Shown here one piece after another: positions 36,287 through 48,600 of a stretch of 64,000 bases of DNA. The notes beneath the pieces were generated by a model. That model saw nothing but the letters and a program-made list of their open reading frames with translations, did not search any database and was not told the DNA's origin. A program made the position numbers and the translations under genes. Source of the stretch: Eudorina sp. 2006-703-Eu-15 (Eukaryota; Chlorophyta; Chlorophyceae; Chlamydomonadales; Volvocaceae); assembly GCA_003117195.1 (NCBI GenBank), contig BDSI01000004.1, positions 2,284,421 to 2,348,420 on the forward strand. Reading direction: 5' to 3'. Numbering within the stretch: the first letter of the stretch is position 1; each line of letters opens with the position of its first letter.

Positions 36287-37983
36287 CCCATGGGACTGAC
36301 TGACCCGTGGGACCGAGCGGCGTGTGCGTCTCCGCGAGGCGGACAGCACCGAATTGGGACGCGGGACGGGGGGTTCGACCAGCCAGTAGCATGGATCAGC
36401 TGCTGCCGGCGAATGGCAAGCACGACTCCTGAAGGCAGTGGCCTCGCATGCACGGCACAGGGCATATGGAGGGGGTTTGTGTCGTACGGATGATCACAGG
36501 GGTGGATGCAGCAGGAACGTCCCCCTGGGTTGGACCCATCAACCCACCCAGTGTCCGTTCGGAGTACAGGCGTCGTGAGACATGGCACGTGTACGGTGAG
36601 CGACTCGTGGTTGCGGATGGATAGTGATGCGCTTATCTATGATTGATGTCAGCGACATCCGTATGCGTAATCCATCGTGTACCATATCGTTGCTTGCTCT
36701 CGTGTGTATTTTGTGCTTCCAAGATGCTGAATGGCAATGTACATATAAAGCCATATCACGGCAACCCGTACGGGGCAGTACGGGGGTCACAGGCCTGTGC
36801 GGATCCGAGCACATGATGACGTGTCAGGGGCCGTACGAACACACTGTGGCAACGAACAGTCTGGTTGGCTTTCCATATCCAGTTTGCTGAAGTGCGAGCA
36901 CGGTCCATGTAGTTAGCAGAAAGGCTCGCCGGAGTCATTTGCACTTCGCCGCGACGGGCTTGGCGTACATACATTTCCACTGTCGTACGTTATGCAGTTT
37001 GACTTGGGTCGCCGAAGCCCATCAGCATGTCCCCGTGAAGGGAAACGACGTCCGACCCCGTCCAGGGCCTTGATGCCCTTATTGCCCAACAGAGAGCGGT
37101 GGGCGCCGATGTGTGCCTTCCGCGTGACACCGACAGCCCCCACACCCAGTCCACATGTAACGGCCAGTCAACAAGAGCATGCGCCTCCCACGGGGCGGGG
37201 ACAAGAACGCACACAACAGCCATGACAGCGGCCATCTACAAGGGGGAGCGCGTCCACCGAAACACCATCTAAGCGGCCAGAGGCCTTACTTCCCTGAAAG
37301 AAAGCCAGGCTGTCTAAAGCCTCACGTCAATCCAGCTGAGGATACCACCTTTGAGACCCGGCCATGCAACACCCATGTATACGCGGGCGACAGGTGTTTA
37401 CGTCATGAACGCCTAGCCATGCATCCATCCACGGCCCTCGTGCAGCTTCCTCTTCCCAGCAAGTACGCTTTACTGCATGACACCTCGCCGCCATCCGAAT
37501 AGATCGTCCTCCCGCTCCCTGACTAGGTGGCTACCCAACTGGCCTTTCGCCGGGTGCGGTCTGTACGGCACTCGACCCGCGACGCAACGGCCTCCAAAGT
37601 GCGCGAGCCCGCCGTACAAGGCATGGCCCATCTGCTGCTTGCCTGCCCAGACGGGATCTGGCCTTGACGGCGTGGCAGTATGGGCGGAAAATTCCAATAA
37701 ACCCACACACGACCCATGGGTCCACATTCCCGGGAAAATTGCAGGAGGACACGACAGCAAAAAAGCCATTCCGATAGCTAAATCGAAGGGCACCGTTAGC
37801 GGTACGGTGCTACCTAGCAGGTGTGACGTACGGGGCTGCATTATGGATGACACTCATAAGCGCCGACCAGCCCCCTCTGGCATCGCAACGCCGATCGATG
37901 TCCACCCTCCATTGGTGGTTTGCACAAATGGGGCACCACCTGATGTCGTACAATGTACGACACTGCTGCAGCCTACCGGGCAA
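36287..37983. other. Convergent interval without a recognisable gene
   Basis: Downstream of the aminotransferase stop. Mixed composition with only short frames and no family motif. A TGTAA at 37156 is a possible but distant polyadenylation signal. No RNA gene is seen. Confidence 0.45.
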
Positions 37984-38075
37984 CACCTGTTCGGATGCCC
38001 ACTGCTCAATGAAGTCCCGAACTGTGGCTGCCTTGCCACCCTCCCGATTCGCCGCATTCCTCCTGGTGTGGGGAA
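37984..38075 (-). pseudogene. Decayed copy of the ankyrin-gene last exon
   Basis: About 90 bases align with the 3' part of the neighbouring ankyrin gene's last exon (38332-38420) at roughly 75% identity with small indels. Translated remnant: ATVRDFIEQWASEQV here against AAVRAFIEQRACEQV in the gene. The stop codon after the final Val is lost. No upstream ankyrin sequence is recognisable, so this is a fragment. Confidence 0.65.
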
Positions 38076-38132
38076 AGCGGGGCGGCCGTGGCGGGCAGAG
38101 GTGACGGGTGGTGAAAGGACGACAAGATAGCT

Positions 38133-38183
38133 CTGCCGTACACTCCAGGACGACAAAAGGATGCCGTACAATCCAGGACGATA
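38133..38183. repeat. Two-copy tandem repeat, about 27 bp
   Basis: The sequence ccgtacactccaggacgac is followed by a near copy (ccgtacaatccaggacgat) one unit later, adjacent to the ankyrin exon relic. Confidence 0.7.
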
Positions 38184-38329
38184 TCAGATTTATGCACATC
38201 ATGACGGTGCCAGTCAGCATAATTGAAACCACTAATCAACAACCGACAGGCGCAAAAAATGGTCACTGAAGCCACCCTCGAGCCGTTTATAAACCCTGCA
38301 CGGAGCTGCACGCACCTGCAACGAGGGTG

Positions 38330-40601
38330 CTACACCTGCTCGCAGGCCCGCTGCTCGATGAAGGCACGAACCGCGGCCGCCGTGACGCCCCTACGGTGCG
38401 CCGCAGCGCTCTTGGCCTCCTCCCAGTCCACCTCGCAGCCCTGCTCCAGCAGCCAGGCCAGGACCTCAACCTGGCAGCCGTAGCCCACAGCAAGGCCGAG
38501 GAGCTTCTGCTCCCTGAAGCCCCATGGCACACCCAGCCGCCGCAGGCACTGCAGCATCGCCATATCCTCGTTCCGGAGGGCGGCCCAGTAGCACGCACAG
38601 TCATTCTGTCGGCAGCGCCAGGGGGACAGCGCGAAGACGAACCGATGCCAACATGCCCGATATGTTTAGAGCGAGCAACACCATTGCTCCAGCAAACCTT
38701 CTGGTTGTTTGGCTGTGGACGCTTACCTAGTGATCCTCGTTCGGTGCCTAGCAGGCGTATGGGAAGGGCGGGCGCCGGCACAGGAACGAGCAAGGCAGGA
38801 TTGCGGCTGTAACCCAAAGCCCCATTTCGCCACGCGCCGGTGCAGAATCATGCTGTCTCAGTTCAAACCAGGGACAGCCGTCATGGGGATGACCCACGGG
38901 TCCGCTGTAACGTGTAGTTTATCCATATCCTATGTAGAGTCACGGACTCACCGGCAGCGGGTAGCCTTCGGCGGTCATCCACTCCGTGGCCGTCCACTCG
39001 ACAAGCGCGATGTTGCCCGACTCGACCGCTGCGGATAAGATGTCCTCGTTTATCCGTGCGTGTTGTTTTTTCATCCATTTTACCGTTTCGAAGTAACTAT
39101 TCCAAGCCGCACTTTCCGCCGCAGTCAAACTCCCGTCCATATGCAAGTCCTCTAGTTCTTCCCGCAGCGCAGCCGCTGCCGCCGCCCTGACCTCCGGTCC
39201 AGCCCCGGCCAGCCCCTCCAGCTCAGCCATCGGTGCCCCAGCCACTGCGGGCCCCTCATCGCCCGCCGCCGCCTGCTCGTCGCCGGCGGCCATCCACTGC
39301 AGCACGTGCAGAGCACCCGACGACGCTGCTTTCAGCGCAACCGACCGCCAGATGGGAACGCCGCGAGCCGCCAGCCGCGCAGCAACCACCGCATGGGCTG
39401 GGGTGTGCGGCGGATGATTGAGCATATTGTTAATGCAGTCTTCGATGTCCTCCTCCCGGCCGCTAGGAAGCCAATCGCCCAAGTCCGCCAGTCGGTCCTG
39501 CGGCCACTGCTCCAGGGCAAAGTCCACCAGCTCAGGTGCGGCGAGCTTCAACCCGCAGTGGAGGATCTGCCAGGTACCTGCAGCACGCGTTTGCGCGCCG
39601 TTCGGCAGCAGCTGCAAGTAGAGCCGGGCGCGCTCGATGCGGTCATCGGGTTGCAGCGTGTCCGAGGGCTCCAATTCTGAGAGGGCAGCCTGGTCGGTCA
39701 GCGCACAGCCACGCTCTCGCAGCCAGTCCACTTTGGCCCGCCAGTCCGGGGTGGGGCCTGTCAGGGCGCCGAGGAGGGGGTTGTGGCGGTAGCCCTGCAT
39801 CAGCCGCCTGACATCCTGCCGTACAGAAAGAAGGGTGTCGTACACCCGCTGCAACCCTTGCAAGTCGCATCCGTACGCCGCTTGCTCCACTACGGCGTAG
39901 AAGCACTTGTCATCAACTGGCGCGTGCAGCAGCAGCCACTGCGCCACGTCCACATGCCCGCTTTTCGCGGCGGCCCCAGCAGCCATCTGCCAGTCACAAG
40001 CGCTGAAAATGCCCTCCGCCCACAGCGCCTGGCACACATCCAGACGACCCGCGCTGGCCGCCGCACGCCATGCGCGCTCACGCATATCCGGCCAGCGGTT
40101 GAGTACACCGCGGAGCTGGTCGATGTCGCCGTTGCGGGCAATGGCCTCCGCTGCGCAACGCCAGTCATACGCCACCCGCTCCTCCAGCCACTCGCAAATG
40201 GCGTGGTGCTTCCCAGCCAGCGCGCCCGCAATTGCAGACGCATCCGGGTAGCAACCCACCGCGGCGAAGGCCACCTGGAGATTGCCCAGGTTGCCGCTCG
40301 CCGCAGTCAAAGCCATCAGCTGCTGCCGGTCTTTGAGCGTCAGACTGTGGTACGCGGCCGGGCTGCCCCAGCGCCGGACGAAGGCGTGGGGCGGCACAGG
40401 CTCGGATAGCCGGACCCAGGTCGCGTCGCGGAAGAGCTCCGCGGCGGCCTTATTGAGCAGCCTCAAGCTGCAGGCCACATCGTTGCCCGGCATGTGCTGA
40501 GCCACACGCTCCTGCAGCTCGGGCAAGAGGTCTGACCACCTGGTTGGCATATCTTTGCCTGGCCGGAGCTCAGTAGCAGAGGACGCCGGGTCGATGCCCA
40601 A
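38330..40601 (-). CDS. F-box-like / ankyrin-repeat protein, 641 aa
   Basis: Two exons, 38952-40601 and 38330-38605, joined in phase 0 across a GTGAGT donor. The N-terminus (RWSDLLPELQERVAQHMPG, then LRLLNKAAAELFRDATWVRL) is F-box-like. The rest is a chain of degenerate ankyrin helices, for example LDVCQALWAEGIFSACDW, GHVDVAQWLLLHAP, GALHVLQWMA and, in exon 2, LQCLRRLGVPWGF and CQVEVLAWLLEQGCEVDW. Proteins of this build form large families in chlorophycean algae. An F-box would recruit a Skp1-Cullin ubiquitin ligase with the repeats binding a target; this is inferred from architecture only. ATG 40550 (MPTRWSDLL) is an alternative start closer to the F-box. A 90-residue Ala/Glu-rich linker (around 39110-39290) interrupts the repeats. 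Confidence 0.85.
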
Positions 40602-41434
40602 GCGAGGCAGCGATTACTACTTGGCGCAGTGGGCGCACCACTCGAGGCGCATCGTAATGGGACAAGTACGTAAGAATTGAAGATAACCACCGGCCCTCTT
40701 GAATAGCAACACAAACAAGCACTTTGCTGCAGCTGTTGGACGCTGATTTGCTGAGGGCGCAGTTCACATGATGACATGAATTTGTTTATCGTTATTTGGC
40801 CTGACAATTATGATTTGTGTCGGGGGACGTGTTGCAATAAATCAGTAGCGAGTTTTATAATTCAGTACGGTAGCGAGGCGGTTACTTTGCCAATGAAGGC
40901 ATGCCCCCCTCTGTGTCCTGTATGTCTGCTGAGAAGAAATGTTTAGAACAAGGCGTCAAAGATCAACCCACGGAATGTCAACACCAAATCTACCCCTTGC
41001 TCTTCTACCATCACGGAAATGTACTGAAGATGACCCAGCATCGAAACGGCCATGAAGAACAACAAACCGTATGTGCAATGTTTCATGAAGAAGAACAGAA
41101 AACAAGGCATGCGAGTAACGAACGTTCAATGTCGATAGGTTCGGCGTCCATGCGCTGAACCCGCGACACCCACGCACAATCCAAACCAAACCATCAAGTG
41201 ATGAGAATGATAGTATAAAAGCTGGTGTGCAGACGACAGCAGGACGACACCACTGTAACAAGCAACCAACCAACCACTGGACAATCGTGTCGGCCATCGG
41301 CCGTGGATGAGTCTGTCCGGGTCCTCTGCGACGTCTCCATTGCGAAAAACAGTCTAAAGTATAACCTTCACTGTGAAAATGGAATATTTAGGGTTGGGCG
41401 TGGTACCGGCGTTGCTGATTTCCCGTTTGTATAT
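40602..41434. other. AT-richer intergenic region 5' of the ankyrin gene
   Basis: It holds the ankyrin promoter on one side and, on the other, a TATA element pointing into the 188-bp satellite. No gene is recognised. Short frames (40901-41158 +) lack motifs. Confidence 0.45.
41214..41220 (+). promoter_or_regulatory. Strong TATA box (TATAAAA) facing the satellite
   Basis: TATAAAA is followed about 30 bases later by a moderately GC-rich leader and, 215 bases on, by the satellite array. No protein gene lies downstream. Confidence 0.45.
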
Positions 41435-42530
41435 GGATCCATACCCCCAGCACATCCACGGGTCTGTCATATCAAGACGCATCGCGAGGGGGCAGCGCGA
41501 CGGGGAGGCGACACCGCGGCGGTGAGATATCGGGGGAAACGTGTGGGGGGTGGGGTGTTGCTGCCACACAGGACCCGGCAGGGCTGGACACGTCAAGGCC
41601 TCTCCCGCACGCACCCGGCCATGGATCCATACCCCCAGCACATCCACGGGTCTGTCATATCAAGACGCATCGCGAGGGGGCAGCGCAGCGGGGAGGCGAC
41701 ACCGCGGCGGTAAGATATCGGGGGAAACGTGTGGGGGGTGGGGTGTTGCTGCCACACAGGACCCGGCAGGGCTGGACACGTCAAGGCCTCTCCCGCACGC
41801 ACCCGGCCATGGATCCATACCCCCAGCACATCCACGGGTCTGTCATATCAAGACGCATCGCGAGGGGGCAGCGCGACGGGGAGGCGACACCGCGGCGGTG
41901 AGATATCGGGGGAAACGTGTGGGGGGTGGGGTGTTGCTGCCACACAGGACCCGGCAGGGCTGGACACGTCAAGGCCTCTCCCGCACGCACCCGGCCATGG
42001 ATCCATACCCCCAGCACATCCACGGGTCTGTCATATCAAGACGCATCGCGAGGGGGCAGCGCGACGGGGAGGCGACACCGCGGCGGTGAGATATCGGGGG
42101 AAACGTGTGGGGGGTGGGATGTTGCTGCCACACAGGACCCGGCAGGGCTGGACACGTCAAGGCCTCTCCCGCACGCACCCGGCCATGGATCCATACCCCC
42201 AGCACATCCACGGGTCTGTCATATCAAGACGCATCGCGAGGGGGCAGCGCAGCGGGGAGGCGACACCGCGGCGGTAAGATATCGGGGGAAACGTGTGGGG
42301 GGTGGGGTGTTGCTGCCACACAGGACCCGGCAGGGCTGGACACGTCAAGGCCTCTCCCGCACGCACCCGGCCATGGATCCATACCCCCAGCACATCCACG
42401 GGTCTGTCATATATCAAGACGCATCGCGAGGGGGCAGCGCAGCGGGGGTGGGGTGGGGTGTTTGGGGGGGGCCCGACACCGCGGCGATGAGATTTGGGGC
42501 TGCCACACAGGACCAGTCAGGGCTGGACGC
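41435..42530. repeat. 188-bp satellite, about 5.5 copies
   Basis: Units start with ggatccatacccccagcac at 41435, 41623, 41811, 41999, 42187 and 42375, exactly 188 bp apart. Copies differ at only a few positions: gcgacgggg or gcagcgggg, and cggtgag or cggtaag. The last copy diverges after about 60 bp and decays by 42530. The unit has few stop codons, so long open frames run through the array, but they shift frame at each unit (188 is not a multiple of 3) and are not genes. Confidence 0.97.
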
Positions 42531-43959
42531 ATCTAGATAACTGAGCGCAATCGAGGAGGGGGGGGGGCGCAACGCGGAAGGACGGTGGTTAGGTAGGCCT
42601 GGGTGTTTACGGCTAACGGCATACCGACCGATACCCGACCAATACTTGGATTTTTCCGTTTATGCATTGTTTGTTTCAATTGCCTTGTTTTCGGATGCCA
42701 GCTAACCAACGTCATCTGTCCATACGCCCTTTGGCTCGGTCTTTCAAGTCATTCATTGCCAACATCAGAAATTCTATGTTTATTTCGTTTCTTGCAATGT
42801 CTTTCTTGTTTCATTCACTATCAGTTGGTCTCGTCGCAACATTTGAGTTTTGCACAAATACTTTGCCAGGCTGAAACAAGCAGATGATATTGAAATAAAT
42901 AGATCATCAGGGATGTCTCACAACGCGCCTTTGGTTTACAGAAACCGTTGAGATTATCAGCGTCCGCTGGGTGTCCGCTGAGAGGGTCAAAATGTACGGC
43001 AGCGCGGACAGGGCGGCGTCCGCTCCCGTGGTATATGTCAGCATAACCATACGAGTTTCAACATCTGTTTTAATGCGTCATGCTTCCGGTTACTTACTTG
43101 GCCGAAGCCTACTGAATTTTTATGCGCAGTAAGAGTTACGGCATTTTTTGTCATTTCTGGCAGCAAGACAGTTTTTGGACCTTGTCGTTCAAATGCTCAT
43201 TCGGTTCTCGAACTGTTCTGTAACGTGCAAGTCCAAATAAGGTGGCCTCGAAACAGATCGATTGTGTGGCACAGCCACAACCGCAATATTCGCAAAGAGA
43301 TGTACGACTGTACCGCAAAGCGGGCGCAATTCTGACTCAGCTCAAAGCCCCAACGCATTACGCAGAAGAGTAACGGCTCAGGCGCGTTACATGCTCATTG
43401 GTTCTTGGAACCCTTTTGTTGGGTATGCGGCTGCTGTTTGCCGTCAAGGGCAACCTGGCGAGGTCAGCTCGCCCCGAACCTCGTGCAACCACAACGAACC
43501 ACATTACTTCCCAATCCGCCCACCGCTAATTGACGACGACGAACCGCGCGCCTCAGCCGAGTGCTCCCAGCCAATCACCTGGACTGGCGCCACCGCCTCT
43601 TTCCCCACGTTGCCCTGAGCGCTCTCGCGGAGCGAGCTCGGGGCCTGGCCATTCCCCCTCGCTGCCGGACAACCAGTCCGCATGCGGGCATGTATCATCA
43701 CAGCTGCATGCATACACGATTCATCTCGCGAGCCTGCATACCCGCGCAAGCACCCCTAGACCCCAAAGCGCCCTCGGATGCACACGCGGCACACCGGGTG
43801 TCCATCCGCCTGGGTCGGCAGCGCAGCGGCCTCACACATGAGCTCCCTCCCTCCCCAAGGGGGGGCTCGTCAATGAGAACATATCCACTCGGGCTGCCAG
43901 CCGGTTGGACAACACGGACATCGGCGAACCTGCCGACAATGCCGCTGGGTCATGAGCAA
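42531..43959. other. Intergenic, no gene seen
   Basis: AT-richer at 42.60-43.25 kb, then GC-richer. Open frames at 43262-43618 and 43561-43977 show no domain. No repeat unit or RNA gene is apparent. Confidence 0.45.
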
Positions 43960-45194
43960 CACTATGACGACGGGTGACCCACATTAGGAGCGCGTTAGAG
44001 CGCGTTGGGCCACGTTAGACCGCGTTGCGGCATAACGTTTCACGTTAACGACCGCGTACTCTAACGCCCAACTGTAACGCGATGAAATCGTATTTGGCCA
44101 AACAGTGCCTCCAGACATCGCAATCCAAATCGAAATCTATTGTTTGCTGCAATAGATGGCTCTTTGTAACTGGAGTTACTGAAAGCAGAGCGTTTCCATG
44201 ACAAACTTGTACCTTGCCAGGTCTCGAGTGCGTAAGAAAGCTGGTTTTTCCGCGCTGTGTCGCCTTTGCAGGCGTTTGTTTCCGGAAGGGGGCATGGGTT
44301 GGGCGCTGTGGCATCGAGCGAGCTAGTTTTCGAGACGCGGCCCAGCATGGCCGTCCATTATTGCAGGCCGGGCAGGTTGAGCGAGTTGCTGGAGTTCATT
44401 CCTTACCGCGCGTTGGTCTTGACCCCCGCATGGCACGAGGAACGGCGCGTTGACGGTGTTACCGGGCGTGCTTCGGGAGCCGCGCCGTGCGTGTACGGCT
44501 GTTTCGCGCCGTGTGTTTGGATTGCTCTACCGAACCAGCCAACAGCTTCCTTGGGACGTTCGGGGACTGACAGCGGAAGCGGCCGGCATAGCATCACACA
44601 ATTAGTATGTTATTTTTAGGGTCTGTTACCCCAGGCGTGGCGTGGGTTGAACGGATTAGGAGGGCAGGTAACGGGGCGCTTGCGTGTATCGGAGGGTAAC
44701 GGCCTGTATAGTTGCCGTACGGTACGTTGTGTAAGGTGCTAGCTAAGGTCAGGCGAGGACTGGACATTGTAGCAAGGGTGATTACCCTTGCGATAACGTG
44801 GTGCGCCCCGCGATCTCTAACGTTGTGCGTTGGGACACCACGTTAAAAGTTACGCGTTGCGTAAATGGTCACCGTTGAACGTTAAAACCCTAACGTGGTG
44901 ACGTAAAGTAACGCGGTCCTGTAACGTGACTCGTTTCTCAACCAGTCTGGCTTGCGCTAAACCTATCTAACGCAACACGCTATCCTCTCAGGTGCTCTGA
45001 CCAGCCATGGCCCGGTCTGCTCTAACGCATCGCGTTAGGATTTCACATTCCACGTTAGCCCTGCGTTAGGTCCGTCCGCGTTAGCCCGCGTTAACCCACG
45101 TTAGCCAGCCACGTTACACCGCGTTGGGCCACGTTCAATTGCTTCTAACGTGTTCTAACGCGCGCTCCTAACGCGGTCACCCGTCGTCATAGTG
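43960..45194. mobile_element. CACTA-like non-autonomous DNA transposon, 1.24 kb
   Basis: The ends are perfect inverted repeats for 20 bases (CACTATGACGACGGGTGACC at 43960; its complement ends at 45194). A second matching block follows (TTAGGAGCGCG, then TTAGA). Both subterminal regions, most densely 44780-45190, are packed with short TAACG/CGTTA motifs in both orientations, as in CACTA (En/Spm) elements, whose ends begin CACTA. The flanks share GCA, but the left copy is separated from the end by one extra A, so the expected 3-bp target duplication is imperfect. No transposase is encoded; the longest frame (44257-44619 +) has no recognisable motif. Confidence 0.75.
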
Positions 45195-45677
45195 GCAGCT
45201 TGCATGCACATTGATTTCCTGTGCCCAAGCCCTACCTACCCACCTACCTACCTACCTGCCTGCCCACCTCAATCTCGAGCTCTCGACCTACACTGCTGAA
45301 ATCAACATGCAACAGCTGCCTCCCAGCAGGCAGCAAGGTACCTACGATCATTTCTGTTAACCGTCGAACTGGTTTTTGCGACATCCATGCAAAGTGTGAG
45401 TGCACAGCATGTGGGAATGCCACGTGCCACGTGTCATGTACGATAGAACGTCGTGGAATGCCCAAACGCGGACTCCTCCACGCTGCCCACTGACAGGAGC
45501 AGTAAGGCACACATGACTGACCTGACACCGCCTGAATGCCCCGGTCCCCCACCCCACCCTGTCACCGGGCTCGTCCCGGGCTGCCGGGCTCGTTCTGGGC
45601 TTGTCAGCTTCAAACCCCACCCCCACCCCGTGCGCCCGGGAGTTGGGCGGAGGCCCTACCCTGCGGCCTGCGCTGCG

Positions 45678-48600
45678 TCACATCTCCACGGTGTAGAACA
45701 GCATGTACGCCTGGCAGGACGTCACGTCCTCCTCGCTGACCGCCGTCACCCAGGCGTCGTCGCACTGGTACCAGCTGCCGCCCGCCGCCCCGCCCGGCCG
45801 CACAAACACCACGTAGTGCCCCCCGGACAGGTCGCCCTTGTGGCTGATGACCGCAAACAGCTGGTAGCGACAGCTGGGCGCGGGGCCGGCCGGCGCGCTG
45901 CCGCCGCCCGCTGCGGGTGGGTTGCCCTCCTCCGGCTCGGCCTTGATCGCTAGTGCCCCGTCCCTGGCAGAAGTCACACCACCCGACGGTGGTCGCTGCT
46001 GCTGATTATTATTTCGCATGCAGTACCTACGGCATGGAATCGCGGACAAGCAGGCAGCACCATTCGGCGGTAGGAAGGCACCCGTGAAGTGGACATCAAG
46101 CATCGTGCTCTGCGGTAGTGGCAATAACACTCAATCGAAGCCGCAGCAGCAGATGTCGACCGGAGCCCGAACGTACCGGTGGTCATATCAAAGATCCAAT
46201 TCGGTTCGGGCAGGGTAGGGTAATGGAAAATGGATTGCCCGGTGAGTGAGTGCGGAGCTGGGACGCTCAGACCGCAGGGGCTCCCGCATCCACCCATGGG
46301 ATACCGGGGTCATGTGCAATGATTGCAACCGTGTTGGGCAGTGCAGGAGGCAGTCGCAGCGCAATCTCAACCCCGCCGTCGTCCGCACCTGTCGCGCAGG
46401 ATTGTCGGCGTCGTGTACGGCGACAAGTCCAGCGTGACCGGGAAGATGAGCTGCGTCTGCGGGCGGGTAGGCGATGGTGATGGCGATGGTGATGGCGATG
46501 GTGATGGCGATGGTGATGGCGATGGTGATGGTGATGGACACAGCGGTCTCAACGCCTTGAGATGCAGCGGGGCGTCCGTGAGGTGCCTTCTTCCATCCCC
46601 TCCCGCCTCTCTCTCCAACCCGTAGATGCCCGCGTGTCAGGCACCTAGGACTGGCCAAGGGCCCTAAGGCCACCCATGGCTCAGGATTGCTGCACATGGC
46701 GCTGTCAGTTGGCCCAAACGCTCATCGTGGCTGCCGTACTGTGTCAGAAACACCACAGTCGGAGCGGCGCGGCTATTCCACATCTGACCCGAGCGGACCC
46801 CCCTCACCTGGATCTTCCTCGGCGCGTGGCGGCCGGATCGGGGCGGCGCGGAGGCCGCCAGGCCGCCTCCCCCCGGTGCGCCCACGCCAGGTGCTGCCCC
46901 GCACGCCATTCCGATGCCCTGGGAGCCCGCAAGGTCCCCCCCCGCCGCCTGCTGCAGCTGCTGGAACTGCAACTGCTGCTGCGGGTCGTGGTGATGGTGG
47001 CGGTGGTGATGGTGGTGGTGGTGGTGGCGGTGCTCGAAGCGCTTCACGTGCAGTGCTAGGACGGGCGGCAAGCGGCGGATGGAGAGCTGCTTGACGGCGG
47101 GCTGGCGCCGCTGACAGGCGCTGCAGACCCAGGCCTCCCCCGCGGAGAGCCGCTCCGGAGTCACAAAGTGCCGCAGGCAGCCGTGCAGGGTGGCATGACC
47201 CGCCGCCCCGGTGGCTCCCGCCTGCGTCCTCGGCCCCCGCAAGGGCCCCCGGGGGAAGGGAGAGGAGTGAAGAAGGGAGAAGAGCGAACCGGGAGTTCAT
47301 GCCTGGCCACAGGGCGTTGCCGGGGCGGAGCTGCAAGACTCCGTTCACAACCCCTAGGGCGTTTGGAGGTCACACCACATGCCATCAAGTCCCGTCCCGA
47401 AAACGGCGGTCATCCCGGGAGCGCCCGGGACCTCAGGCAGCCCATCCCCTCATCTGCCACCCACCTGTGCCGCACCGGGTCCTGCCTCCGCGTCCGCTGC
47501 GCCTCCCGGCCGCCTCGTGGAGCTGGGGTCCACCATCGCATCCGGTGAGGCCCCCGGTGCGCCCATCTGAGGCACAGAGCCGCCGCCGCCGCCGCCAGCA
47601 CCGCGCCCGCCTCGACGGCCTGCGCCACGGCCGCCGGCGGCCCCAGTTGCCCGCCCGCCAGCTCCGCCCCCGCGGCGACCCCGACCTCCGCCGCGCCCCC
47701 GACCTCGCAGGCCTCTACCCGTCACGGCGCCGCCGCGGCGACCACCCCAGCCTCCGCGCCGCGGCTGTTCCTCAAGTGCCGGGTCTGCGGTCTGCATCCC
47801 TGACGGCTCCGCGCCCTCCTCTTCCTCCTCCTCCGGACGGTCCTGCTCCGTCCCCGGGCTAGGGCTGGGGCCTGCGGCAGTGGCCTCCGCCTCTGCATCC
47901 GCATCCACATCTTCCACACAGGAAGTGCTCACCCCGGGGGTGAGGCCGCGGCTATCCGGGCGCAGCTCGCCGGACGTAGGCGGCCAGTCGGGTCGGTCGG
48001 GGCCGCCCTCCACCAGGTCGATGGCGATGCACTGTCGGGCCGAGGGCGGCAGCCGTCCGGGGGTGAGGCCCACGTGCGGTTCTTGCTCTTAGAGGAAGTA
48101 ATATAGGACCCACCATCGACCTAGCGACATCCCCGTTGTCCCGCGCAACCTGCCTTTTCCTGCACGGGAGAGGCTCACATAGGCGCCCCGCAGCAGGCGG
48201 CCCCGGCTCCGCTCTTCGCCAGCCGCAGCCAGGCTGCGGCACTACTGTCCAACCCGGCCGTGCACTCGTCGTCCCAGACCCAGCCACCCCACCCTAGAGA
48301 CCCGGCCCTCACAGAGGTACCCTCCCCAGGAGGCGCACCTCTTGGACCCCGCGCTGCTGCTGCCGGTGCTCCACTGCCGCCCGCGGAGAGGTGATGCAGT
48401 CCACCACCTCCCCCTGCCCACCACCGCCGCCATCCGCGGCGCTCTCCGCAGCCGCCACCGAGTCGCTGGTGGTGCGGGCGGGTCGGGCAGCGCCGGGAGG
48501 GCCGGCTGCCCGCTCAGCGGGGGGCTGCGGGCCGGCCGTTGCACCCGCCGCCGGCCCCTTCGCCGCTGCTCGCCGCCCCGAGGCGACAGAGCCGCCCTGA

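Noticed and set aside
41225..42540. Repeated open frames of about 182 residues in the 188-bp satellite
   Set aside because: The same explanation applies: 188 is not a multiple of 3, and the frame rotates through the repeat.
44257..44619. 120-residue frame inside the CACTA-like element, considered as a transposase remnant
   Set aside because: No DDE-type or zinc-finger motif can be seen; too short and not similar to transposases I know.
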